A stretch of 64,000 bases of DNA, from NCBI RefSeq assembly GCF_014640315.1, contig NZ_BMGS01000007.1:62001-126000 (forward strand), given 5' to 3'. Position numbers and translations under genes: made by a program. Positions 25,199 to 33,336 of this stretch are shown here, piece by piece (positions within the stretch are counted from its first letter, which is position 1; each line of letters starts with the position of its first letter). This stretch comes from Hymenobacter glacieicola (GTDB lineage: Bacteria; Bacteroidota; Bacteroidia; Cytophagales; Hymenobacteraceae). Under the pieces are notes generated by a model that was not told where the DNA came from, made no database searches, and worked only from the letters and a program-made list of their open reading frames with translations.

Positions 25199-26167
25199 AT
25201 GCGCGTTTCTACCCTTCTGCTCACCGCCGGCTTTATCACTGGCCTTAGTACCATCACCCAGGCCCAAACCTTCACCGACCCTGGTGCTTACAACAACTTT
25301 ATTGTGAGCGAGCAGCGGGCCATGCTCAAGAAAAACCTGCGCTACATCAGCAAATCGGCCCACTCCGACAACGAGAAAAAGGTAGATGCCAAGCGTCAGG
25401 AGCTGATTAAGCAAACGGAAACGTCCTTGAACAAGATTGGCCGCCTACCCGCCTTTCAGGACGACAAAGGCTTCAAGGACCAAACCACGGACGCTATTCT
25501 GGCCCTGCTCAAAATCTATTCCGAAGACTACAAGGCGGTGGATATGCTGGCGGCTACCCGCACGGCCACCGTGGAAAACATGGAGCAGTATTTCCGCCTC
25601 CAGGAAATTGCCGAGGCCAAGCTGCAGGTAGTAAACGACTCGGTGGATGCGGCCCAGCACCGCTTTGCCCGCCGCCACGGCATGACCCTGTCGGAAGACC
25701 CGGAGGGCAAGCGCCTGGCCGAGTACATGCGGCAGGTGTCGGAGGTGAACAGCTACCAGCACAAGGTCTACCTGGCCCAGTTTCGGATTGAAAAGGCCAC
25801 GGCCCGCCTCACCGATGCCCTGAGCGCCCAGGACCCGGCCGCTTTCGAGGTAGCTCGCCTGCAGCTGGTGGATGACGCAAAAACGGCCACTACGGAGCTG
25901 GCGGCCATTACGCCCTTCCGCGGCAAAGACGCCCGCTACCGCGACGCGGCCCGCAACCTGGTGAAGTTCTACGCCTCGTTTGCCGCCACCCAGGCCGCGC
26001 AAATGAAGCCCCTGATGGAGCGCAAAAACCAGCTGACCAAGGCCGAGGCCGAGCAGATGAACGCCCACATCACCCTCTACAACACCCAAAACCAGAAGCT
26101 AGCTGCCGCTTACAACCAGGCTGGCAATGCCTTCCAGGCTACCTATATTCCAGTGTTCAATGACTAA
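25199..26167 (+). CDS. Secreted helical protein, LIC11966-like surface family
   Basis: 322 residues. A signal peptide (MRVSTLLLTAGFITGLSTITQAQ) is followed by an entirely helical Lys/Ala/Gln-rich domain. The opening YNNFIVSEQRAMLKKNLRYIS and SDNEKKVDAKRQEL fits what I recall of the LIC11966 surface family in Hymenobacter, with function unknown. No lipobox or C-terminal sorting domain is seen. A strong bidirectional terminator follows. Confidence 0.7.
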   Translation: MRVSTLLLTAGFITGLSTITQAQTFTDPGAYNNFIVSEQRAMLKKNLRYISKSAHSDNEKKVDAKRQELIKQTETSLNKIGRLPAFQDDKGFKDQTTDAILALLKIYSEDYKAVDMLAATRTATVENMEQYFRLQEIAEAKLQVVNDSVDAAQHRFARRHGMTLSEDPEGKRLAEYMRQVSEVNSYQHKVYLAQFRIEKATARLTDALSAQDPAAFEVARLQLVDDAKTATTELAAITPFRGKDARYRDAARNLVKFYASFAATQAAQMKPLMERKNQLTKAEAEQMNAHITLYNTQNQKLAAAYNQAGNAFQATYIPVFND

Positions 26168-26198
26168 CGACCGGTAACCTTTTCTAGGAGCCAGCAAC

Positions 26199-26232
26199 AA
26201 AAAAGCCTGACCAATGCTGGTCAGGCTTTTTT
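26199..26232. terminator. Bidirectional terminator
   Basis: 15-bp perfect stem with an ATGC loop; six A on the left and six T on the right, so it works on both strands. It separates the surface-protein gene from the convergent T9SS pseudogene. Confidence 0.92.
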
Positions 26233-26250
26233 AGTGAGTACAGATTTCAG

Positions 26251-27096
26251 CTATTCAACCAGCACGGGGGCAGTAAGCTCCCCGTACTGCACCTGATACC
26301 GGCCCGACGGCAGTCCGCGCAGGTCCAGGTGCAGCTCAGTGGCCTGGAGGGGCACTTGAAAGCGGCGTACGGCACAGGTAATCGACGATCTGCCCGGAGC
26401 GGGGTTTGCCAGTGGCGGTCAGCAGAAGGGTAGTTCCTTGGTGGGCCAGGTGGGGTAGAGGCCCAGCGGCGCCCGCGCCACCCGCGTATTCGTAACCACC
26501 GGGTTCAGGAGGTACACGGCTACGTAGGAGTCGGGCTTGCTGCCGTTGCCGAGTTGCGTGAAGCTGCCGCGGCTGGCGCTGCCGCCGCCGGCCTCCGTGA
26601 AAGCCCCGCCCGCGTAGAGCGTAGGGCAGCTGAAGACCAGCGTGTTCACCGGGCCGTTCGTGCCCTGGCCTACGGGGTTCCAAGTAGCGCCATCCCAGCG
26701 GGCCACGTTGCTGGCTGCTACGCCGCCTACGCTCCTAAAGTTGCCGGCCACGTATACGCTGCTTCCGCTCACGGCCACCGCGTGAATAAGCTCTTCGGCA
26801 TTCGGGAACTCAAAGCCATTCAGCCACTTCTCGTCGCCGGCGCCGGTAACACCAGCGGGCCGGAATACCGGCCGGCCGTAGCGAGCGGAGTGCAGGGTAA
26901 AGCCAGCCGGGTTAAAGGAGCCCGAAACTCCCTCCCGCACCGAGCCGTCGGCGTTCAGGGCCTAGGCCAGGGAAGGTAGTGCTTGGGTGGAAGGGGTAGC
27001 GCCCCGGCTGGCTTGGGGCCGGAAAAGCAGTGCCGCCCACAGCAGGCAGGCGCTTAGGCGAGCAAGCCAGGAAAGTGAACGAGTAAAGTTGAGCAT
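26251..27096 (-). pseudogene. T9SS cargo protein remnant (amber and frameshifts)
   Basis: A signal peptide MLNFTRSLSWLARLSACLLW starts at 27096 and the frame stops at an in-frame TAG (26962-26964) after 44 codons. The same frame continues with a repeat-type surface module (VSGSSVYVAGNFRSVGG, VARWDGATWNPVGQG, LYAGGAFTEAGG). Near 26448 the expected LYPNP sorting-domain start reads LYPTWP and the frame shifts to TTLLLTATGKP. The original frame returns for LHLDLRGLPSGRYQVQYG and the final TAG at 26251. So there is one nonsense change and two frameshifts, and few repeats remain. The protein was once a type IX secretion substrate. Confidence 0.8.
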
Positions 27097-27307
27097 GCAG
27101 TAGGGAATAAGGGTGAGAAAGAAGAGAGGGATGCTAAAGCTATTCGGTAGTAGCGAGGCAGCATAATGAGCGGTTGGAATGGGGCCGGTAGCGGTGGAAA
27201 CCCCAACGGCAGCCGGCCCCAGCGCTACCGGCCCCGGGCAGCGCGTACTTTTTCTCGGGCAGATAGTTTTATCTTGCAGCCCCGGCGGCCAACCCGCCCG
27301 ACTATCT

Positions 27308-28765
27308 ATGGACGAAGCAATAAAAGCCAAATACCAGCCCGTCATTGGCCTGGAAGTACACGCCCAGCTGCTCACGCGCAGCAAAATGTACTCTTCCGAC
27401 GAAAACGAGTACGGCGCCCTGCCCAATAACAACCTCAGCGTCATTACCCTGGGCCACCCCGGCACGCTGCCCCGCGTAAACTACACGGCCGTGGAATACG
27501 CCATGAAGATGGGGTTGGCTACCAACTGCCACATCCGGCGCGACAACCTGTTTGCCCGCAAAAACTACTTCTACCCCGACCTGCCCAAGGGCTACCAGAT
27601 TACCCAGGACAAAACCCCGATTTGCACCGGCGGCCACGTAGAAATTCGCCTCTCAGATGGCTTAACCAAGAAAATAGGCATCACCCGCATTCACATGGAG
27701 GAAGACGCGGGCAAGAGCATGCACCTGGCTGGCGAGGTAGAAACCCTGGTGGACCTGAACCGCGCCGGCGTGCCCCTGATTGAAATCGTGTCGGAGCCGG
27801 ACATCCGCACCGCGGAGGAAGCCTACGCCTACCTGGCTGAAATCAAGAAGCTGGTGCAGTACCTGGACATCTGCGACGGCAACATGGAGGAAGGCTCCCT
27901 GCGCTGCGACGCCAACATTTCGGTGATGCTGCGCGGCGCTGACCAGTTCGGCACCAAGGTGGAGGTCAAGAACATGAACTCCTTCCGCAACGTGCAGCGA
28001 GCTATTGAGTACGAAATCGAGCGGCAGATTGCTCTGGTGGAAGCCGGCGAGGTTATCGACAGTGAAACCCGCGGCTTTGATGCGGCTACCGGCACCACCA
28101 ACGGGCAGCGCAGCAAGGAAACCATGAACGACTACCGGTACTTCCCGGAGCCCGATTTGCCCCCGGTAATTATTGACGACGAGTGGTTGCACCGCGTGCA
28201 GGCCGCCCTGCCGGCCCTGCCCCAGCAGCTCTACGCCCGCTTTACCGGCGAGTTGGGCCTCTCCGACTACGACGCCAACGTACTAACGGCCGAGAAGGAG
28301 GTAGCCCTGTTCTTCGACGAGCTGACCCGCCTGACCAGCAACGCCAAAGCCGCCGCCAACTGGGTGACCGGGCCGGTGAAAGCCTACCTCAACGAGCGGG
28401 CATTAAGCCTGGAGCAGTTCCCGCTCACGCCCCAGCATTTGGCCGACATTATTCAGCTCATCGACGAAAACAAGGTAGGGCACTCGGTGGCCAGCAAGCA
28501 GCTGTTTCCCTACCTGCTGGATAACCCCACGCAAACCGCCGCGGCTGCCGCGCAGGCCCAAGGCCTGTTGCAGCAGTCCGATGCCGGCGCCTTGGAAACC
28601 ATGATTCAGCAGGTGCTGGATGCCAACCCGGCCAAGGTGGCCGAGTACCGGGCCGGCAAAAAGAGCCTGACCGGCATGTTCATGGGCGAGCTGATGAAGC
28701 TTACCGGGGGCAAGGCGGACCCCAAGCTGGCCAACCAACTGCTGCGCCAGAAGCTAGAGGCGTAA
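27308..28765 (+). CDS. gatB: Asp-tRNA(Asn)/Glu-tRNA(Gln) amidotransferase subunit B
   Basis: 485 residues. GatB activates and amidates misacylated tRNA as part of GatCAB. Family stretches are PVIGLEVHAQLLT, PGTLPRVN, KNYFYPDLPKGYQITQ, GITRIHMEEDAGKS, NRAGVPLIEIVSEPD and MEEGSLRCDANIS. The C-terminal tail domain (YqeY-like) ends with LANQLLRQKL. I chose ATG 27308 because it places MDEAIKAKYQPVIGLEVH at the start; 43 upstream codons lie in the leader. GatA and GatC are not in the window, which is usual for genomes where the subunits are scattered. Confidence 0.97.
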   Translation: MDEAIKAKYQPVIGLEVHAQLLTRSKMYSSDENEYGALPNNNLSVITLGHPGTLPRVNYTAVEYAMKMGLATNCHIRRDNLFARKNYFYPDLPKGYQITQDKTPICTGGHVEIRLSDGLTKKIGITRIHMEEDAGKSMHLAGEVETLVDLNRAGVPLIEIVSEPDIRTAEEAYAYLAEIKKLVQYLDICDGNMEEGSLRCDANISVMLRGADQFGTKVEVKNMNSFRNVQRAIEYEIERQIALVEAGEVIDSETRGFDAATGTTNGQRSKETMNDYRYFPEPDLPPVIIDDEWLHRVQAALPALPQQLYARFTGELGLSDYDANVLTAEKEVALFFDELTRLTSNAKAAANWVTGPVKAYLNERALSLEQFPLTPQHLADIIQLIDENKVGHSVASKQLFPYLLDNPTQTAAAAAQAQGLLQQSDAGALETMIQQVLDANPAKVAEYRAGKKSLTGMFMGELMKLTGGKADPKLANQLLRQKLEA

Positions 28766-28782
28766 GCAACGTCACCAACCCC

Positions 28783-28816
28783 AAAAAACCACTGGCCCGG
28801 CAGCCGGTGGTTTTTT
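28783..28816 (+). terminator. Terminator after gatB
   Basis: 14-bp stem AAAAAACCACTGGC/GCCGGTGGTTTTTT with one wobble pair, followed by T-rich sequence, 18 bp after the gatB stop. Confidence 0.88.
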
Positions 28817-28870
28817 GTTTCAACGCAGCCCATATCTATCGATTTACTACCTCTGATTAGAATCATCAGT

Positions 28871-29386
28871 ATGCTACGTTACGCTGCAGTGGCAATTGCT
28901 GCCTTGCTTGTGCTAGATAGTTGTCAGCGGCCGGCCACGACTTTGGCCCCCGGGGCGGCGGCCCCAGCTACGGCCCTTAGCCCGGATATTAACCTTCCCC
29001 GGCCCGACGGCACCCCGCTGGCCCTGAGTAGTCTGCGTGGCAAGTACGTGCTGGTTGATTTCTGGGCCTCCTGGTGCGGTCCGTGCCGACTGGAAAGCCC
29101 CAACCTGCGTAAAGTTTACGGCCAGTTCCATAGCCGGGGACTGGAAATCTACAGCGTGTCGCTGGACGTCAGCCAGGCGCGCTGGCACCAGGCCATTGCT
29201 GCCGACGGGCTAGCCTGGCACCACGTCTCCGACCTGTGGGGCTGGCAGAGTGCGGCGGCCCGGGCCTACGGAGTGCACTCTATTCCGTACTCGGTGCTGC
29301 TGGACCCAGAGGGCCGGGTGCTGGCGCGCAACCTGCGGGGCCGGGCCCTAGGGCGGAAAATAGCGCAGTACCTTCCCCTGGATTAG
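28871..29386 (+). CDS. TlpA-like thioredoxin lipoprotein, short form
   Basis: 171 residues. A lipoprotein signal (ALLVLDSC, Cys in the lipobox) precedes a thioredoxin-fold domain with active site WCGPC in FWASWCGPCRLESP, the YSVSLDV strand and the cis-proline IPYSVLLDPEG. It is expected to reduce periplasmic disulfides or to act in cytochrome maturation. It lacks the DUF4369 domain found in the next gene, with which its thioredoxin domain is closely similar, suggesting local duplication and loss of the N-terminal domain. Confidence 0.88.
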   Translation: MLRYAAVAIAALLVLDSCQRPATTLAPGAAAPATALSPDINLPRPDGTPLALSSLRGKYVLVDFWASWCGPCRLESPNLRKVYGQFHSRGLEIYSVSLDVSQARWHQAIAADGLAWHHVSDLWGWQSAAARAYGVHSIPYSVLLDPEGRVLARNLRGRALGRKIAQYLPLD

Positions 29387-29544
29387 CGCCCGGCCCCGAA
29401 GTAGGGGCCGCGCCCGGAACCAAAGCCACAGGTGTGCGTGTAGGAAGGCAGGCAAGCACGGCCGCAATTCCGGGCAAAATTGGCAACTTGCGGTCCGTTT
29501 CTACGTCCATTGCCACACGGTGCCACCGCCGGTCTGTTTCCTGA

Positions 29545-30696
29545 ATGATGTCCAAGATGAAAAGCCTGCTTTACCTGGGTGCCCTGCTGGGCATGACCAA
29601 CGCCTGCAATAAAAACACCCCGCCCACGGCCAGCGCTACCGGTCCCGATGCCAGCAGCTACCAACTCAGCGGGATGCTGCAAAACGCCCCGGCGGGCACG
29701 AAAGTGTACCTGGCGGAGCTAGGCGAAACGCAATTTGTGTCGCGGGATACGGCTACGGTGGACGAGAAAGGCCAGTTTCGCTTTACCGGTTCTTTAACCG
29801 AGCCGGGCATTTACCAGGTCAAGCTCAACGAGCAGAACCAGGCCCTGCTGGCCCTGGAAAACGGCCGACCGGTGGAGCTAACCGGCGACGCCCAGCAGCT
29901 GGGCCAGAGCTACACGGTAAAAGGCTCCCCCGACTCAGAAATGCTCCAGCAGATCAGCCGCAGCATGCAGGCCTCGCGCCAGCAGATGCAACGCCTGGAA
30001 CAGCGCTACACCCAAGCCGCCCAACAAGGCCGCACCGACTCATTGGCGCTGCTGCAGCAGCGCGCCATGGCTCTGCAAACGCAGGGCTCCGCTGAGTTAG
30101 GCCGCTTGGTGCGTCGCAACCCGAATTCCGTGGTGTCGGCCTTCGTGGTTACCAGCGTTATCAACCCCGATGAGAACTTCGCCCTGGCCGACTCAGTGGC
30201 CAACGTGCTGAAGAAAAACCGGCCCGACTCGCGCTACACCAAGGCCCTGGTGGCCCGGCTGGAGCCCCTGCGCACAACCGCTGTGGGCGTGCAAGCCCCC
30301 GAAATCAGCCTGCCCAGCCCCGAAGGCAAAGACGTGACCCTGAGCAGCTTGCGCGGCAAGTACGTACTCATCGACTTCTGGGCCTCTTGGTGCGGCCCCT
30401 GCCGCCAGGAAAATCCCAACGTGGTAAAGGCCTACAATAAGTTCAAAGGCAAGGGCTTCGAAATCTACAGCGTTTCCTTTGACCAGGACCGGGGTAAGTG
30501 GCTGAAAGCCATTCAAAACGACAAGCTGACCTGGACGCACGTATCGGATTTAAAGGGTTGGGACAGCGCCGCCGGCCAGACCTACGGCATCAAATCCATC
30601 CCCCAGTCCTACCTGCTCGACCCCCAGGGCCGCATTATCGCCAAAAACCTCCGCGGCGAAGCCTTGGACGCTACCCTGGCCTCGGTGCTGAAGTAG
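29545..30696 (+). CDS. TlpA-like thioredoxin lipoprotein with DUF4369 domain
   Basis: 383 residues. The signal LGALLGMTNAC is lipoprotein-like. DUF4369 (about residues 37-140, YQLSGMLQNAPAGTKVYL) is followed by a Gln-rich coiled coil (140-180) and a thioredoxin domain with FWASWCGPCRQENP and IPQSYLLDPQG. This is a standard Bacteroidota periplasmic thiol oxidoreductase. Three close ATGs (29545, 29548, 29557) are possible; 29557 gives the tidiest signal peptide. It lies 158 bp after its short paralog and ends with a large inverted repeat. Confidence 0.9.
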   Translation: MMSKMKSLLYLGALLGMTNACNKNTPPTASATGPDASSYQLSGMLQNAPAGTKVYLAELGETQFVSRDTATVDEKGQFRFTGSLTEPGIYQVKLNEQNQALLALENGRPVELTGDAQQLGQSYTVKGSPDSEMLQQISRSMQASRQQMQRLEQRYTQAAQQGRTDSLALLQQRAMALQTQGSAELGRLVRRNPNSVVSAFVVTSVINPDENFALADSVANVLKKNRPDSRYTKALVARLEPLRTTAVGVQAPEISLPSPEGKDVTLSSLRGKYVLIDFWASWCGPCRQENPNVVKAYNKFKGKGFEIYSVSFDQDRGKWLKAIQNDKLTWTHVSDLKGWDSAAGQTYGIKSIPQSYLLDPQGRIIAKNLRGEALDATLASVLK

Positions 30697-30722
30697 TGAG
30701 CCGGACGTTGCATGGGTCTTAG

Positions 30723-30767
30723 CCACCAAAAGGCCCCGTCATGTTAAATGACGGGGCCTTTTGGTGG
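30723..30767. terminator. Bidirectional hairpin between convergent genes
   Basis: 19-bp arms CCACCAAAAGGCCCCGTCA and its complement with a 7-base loop. It has no clean T tract but is placed between two convergent genes, where a shared terminator is expected. Confidence 0.75.
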
Positions 30768-30811
30768 CGGATAGTCCGTAAGGCTGCCGACGGCGTGGTT
30801 TCCTTGCCCGT

Positions 30812-31726
30812 TTAGCTCAGGAACATGCGCTGCACGGCCTGCCAAAGCTGTTTTTTACGGCCGGCGTCGTACTCCAGCATGCTGATTTCACTGGCGCCTA
30901 GGAAGGCCGTGTCGCCGAACAGCAGCACGGGCTCGTAGGGTTGGGTGGTGTATACGGCTACATCGAGCAGGTTTTTGCCAAAAGCCAGAAACTGCTTGGC
31001 CGCCAGATGCTGGCGCAGGCTGCACAACGCCACCGGGTAGCTGGGATGCTCCACGTTCACCAGTACCACATCCTCCACAATCAGCCGCAGGGCCTTGAGC
31101 AGGTTGTTCAGAAACACGTTACGCGGCACCTTGCGGAACTCCTCCGGGGAGAGGCGCACCAGTACAACCAGCCCGTTGGCGTTGCTGCCCAGCGTAGAAA
31201 AGGGAATATGCGCCACCGGCGACTGGGTAGGCGTGGGCTGCACGCGGCCGGCGGGGGCGGCCGTGGCGGCCGGTAATTGCGCCAGCGTCAAGGTGGTTGG
31301 CTGGTGGGAGGCCTCCGCCGCGGCAGCCCCAGGAACCGCTACCGGCGCCGGCGCCGGCGGTAACGGGGGCGTAGGTGGCGTAGGTGGTACTAGCGGGGTA
31401 GTAGGGGTAGCAGCCCTGCTGGTAGGCACCGGTACATTAAGCGTTGCCAAAGACGGTAGCTTGGCGGGGCTGACTGGCCCGGGTCCGGTTACGGGCGCCG
31501 CTACCGGAGCAGCCTTGGCCGCTGCTGGCACTGCTGGTACTGCGGGAGCTGGCACGGGCACATCAGCAGCAATGGCCCCTGAAGCAGCGGCGTTAGTGCC
31601 CGCTGTGGCCCCAGCAGCGCGAGCCACCGGCGGTAGCGCCGCGCTGAGGCCGGGTTCCGCTACCACGTAGAGCGGGGCGTCGGTATAGAAGTTCTGGAAG
31701 AAAGCGAGGGTAGCGGCGGTGTCCAT
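30812..31726 (-). CDS. Pro/Ala-rich protein with conserved C-terminal domain
   Basis: 304 residues. A short N-terminal region (MDTAATLAFFQNFYTDAPLY) is joined to a low-complexity Ala/Pro/Thr linker of about 130 residues, then a compact domain of about 115 residues with ALRLIVEDVVLVNVEHPSYP, FLAFG, PVLLFGDTAFLGASEIS and the ending KKQLWQAVQRMFLS. I recall C-terminal domains ending in KK-LW--L--MF in many Bacteroidota proteins, possibly related to the DNA polymerase III psi/HolD group, but this is weak. Cytoplasmic. It is 71 bp downstream of the thioesterase gene on the same strand. Confidence 0.7.
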   Translation of the reverse strand: MDTAATLAFFQNFYTDAPLYVVAEPGLSAALPPVARAAGATAGTNAAASGAIAADVPVPAPAVPAVPAAAKAAPVAAPVTGPGPVSPAKLPSLATLNVPVPTSRAATPTTPLVPPTPPTPPLPPAPAPVAVPGAAAAEASHQPTTLTLAQLPAATAAPAGRVQPTPTQSPVAHIPFSTLGSNANGLVVLVRLSPEEFRKVPRNVFLNNLLKALRLIVEDVVLVNVEHPSYPVALCSLRQHLAAKQFLAFGKNLLDVAVYTTQPYEPVLLFGDTAFLGASEISMLEYDAGRKKQLWQAVQRMFLS

Positions 31727-31797
31727 CGGCAGACGAAAAAAAGAGGGTGGGCAACGGAAGGCTTGTGAGGTGCCGGTGTGCTGCCCGTACAGCACGT

Positions 31798-32319
31798 TTA
31801 CTGCAAGTCAAACAGAGCTTTCAGCTCCGCGGCCTCGTGCGGGCTCATGCGCCCCCCGAGCACCAGCCGAAGCTGGCGGCGGCGTAATGCCCCGTCGTAG
31901 AGCGCAATTTCCTCATCCGTTTCGGCTACGGCTTCCGGTACGTCAATCGGCCGGCCCGACTGGTCTACCGCCACGAAGGTGAAGAAGGCCTCGTTGGACT
32001 TAATTTTCGTGCCGCTGGGAATGTCCTCGGCCCACACGTTGATATGCACTTCCATGCTGGAGCTGAAGGAACGAGTCACCTGCGCCTCCAACGTTACCAC
32101 GTTGCCCAGCCTGATGCTTTCCCGGAAGGAAACATTATCGACGGAAGCCGTAACGACAATGCGGTTGGAGTGGCGTTGGGCCGAAATGGCAGCGGCCACG
32201 TCCATCAAGTGCATCATGCGGCCTCCCATCAGGTTGTGAAGCGTGTTGGTATCATTGGGCAGCACGAGTTCGGTCATCCGAACGAACGAGTCTTTGACGG
32301 GCTTTTGTTTGCGCAGCAT
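31798..32319 (-). CDS. Acyl-CoA thioesterase, hotdog fold (copy A)
   Basis: 173 residues. The hotdog thioesterase pattern is visible: LPNDTNTLHNLMGGRMMHLMDVAAAISAQRH, with catalytic Asp in the helix, and VTASVDNVSFRESIRLGNVV. It hydrolyses acyl-CoA to free acid and CoA, probably in the cytoplasm; chain-length preference is not visible. A second, shorter paralog is at 50144-50551. It lies upstream of the Pro/Ala-rich gene and may be in its operon. Confidence 0.88.
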   Translation of the reverse strand: MLRKQKPVKDSFVRMTELVLPNDTNTLHNLMGGRMMHLMDVAAAISAQRHSNRIVVTASVDNVSFRESIRLGNVVTLEAQVTRSFSSSMEVHINVWAEDIPSGTKIKSNEAFFTFVAVDQSGRPIDVPEAVAETDEEIALYDGALRRRQLRLVLGGRMSPHEAAELKALFDLQ

Positions 32320-32462
32320 GCAGAAGAGACTTCAGAAATAAACTGCCGCAAAGATACACGCCCTCCTCAATGCCTTCACTCCCGGCGGCAGCTTTCCTCG
32401 CCAGGGTGTAAGGTAGCCCTCTGCAAGAGCTGGCGCGGAATGACTTATCGGCTCGCCGGCGC

Positions 32463-33116
32463 TTACTTACCCCAGCCGGCCTGGCCCAGCAGGGGCACGA
32501 AGCGAAACTCCTCCAGCACCTGCCGGGAAAACTCCTCTTCACTTTCCCGCACCACGCGCATCATGCGCTGGGTTTGCTCGTCGCCCACGGGAATGACCAG
32601 GGCCCCGCCCACGCGCAGCTGCCGCAGCAGGGGGCGCGGCAGGGTAGGCGAGCCGGCCGTCACCAGAATTTTGTCGAAGGGCGCGTGCTGGGGCAGGCCC
32701 AGGGAGCCGTCGCCGCAGAACAGGTGGGCCGGCCGGTGCAGGGTGGCCAGGCGGCGGGCCGTGCGCTCAAACAGTACCTGGTTGTACTCAATGCTGAACA
32801 CGTGCGGGGTTAGCTCCAGCAGCACGCAGCACTGGTAGCCCGAGCCCGTCCCGATTTCCAGCACTCGCTCGCCCGGGCGCACCTGCAGCAGCTCCGTCTG
32901 GTAAGCTACCGTGTAGGGCTGGGAAATCGTCTGGCCTTCGCCAATGGGAAAGGCCTTGTCCTGGTAGGCGTGGGGCTCGAAGGCCGTTTCAAAAAACAAG
33001 TGGCGCGGCACCGTGCCCACGGCCTGCAGCACCCGTTCGTCGCGGATGCCTTTGCGGCGCAGTTCCTCCACCAGGGCGCGGCGCATTCCACGGTGGCGGT
33101 AGGTATCAGCGGGCAT
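32463..33116 (-). CDS. pcm: Protein-L-isoaspartate O-methyltransferase
   Basis: 217 residues. It methylates isoaspartate in damaged proteins for repair. The SAM-binding motif is VLEIGTGSGYQCCVL, preceded by PIGEGQTISQPYTVAYQTELL, which is the Pcm-specific signature. Later motifs FDKILVTAG and GALVIPVGD fit as well. Length and order are those of the bacterial enzyme. It is divergent from the sugar-transferase gene. ATG at 33116. Confidence 0.95.
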   Translation of the reverse strand: MPADTYRHRGMRRALVEELRRKGIRDERVLQAVGTVPRHLFFETAFEPHAYQDKAFPIGEGQTISQPYTVAYQTELLQVRPGERVLEIGTGSGYQCCVLLELTPHVFSIEYNQVLFERTARRLATLHRPAHLFCGDGSLGLPQHAPFDKILVTAGSPTLPRPLLRQLRVGGALVIPVGDEQTQRMMRVVRESEEEFSRQVLEEFRFVPLLGQAGWGK

Positions 33117-33210
33117 AGGAAGGAGGGCGAAAACGACCGGAAGGCAGGGCGCGAGAGAAACCAGCAGGGGCGGAGCCGCCGGACTACCCTCGCAGATTGC
33201 GGGTAATTCC

Positions 33211-33218
33211 TACCTTTG
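33211..33218 (+). promoter_or_regulatory. Bacteroidota -7 box for the sugar-transferase gene
   Basis: TACCTTTG is an exact TAnnTTTG match in the divergent region, 118 bp before the TTG start. No convincing -33 box. Confidence 0.45.
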
Positions 33219-33336
33219 CGCGCCTCCGGAAAGCTGGGCAGCCTGGGCTGGCTGCGTGGAAGTGGAACGCGAAATTACGGCATTAGACCCATAAAATTAC
33301 CCCGTTTGCCGGCCCGCCCGGTTAGTTTCCGCACTC

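Noticed and set aside
29387..29544. Short GC-rich inverted repeats between the two thioredoxin genes
   Set aside because: Arms are only a few bases and could arise by chance in GC-rich sequence.
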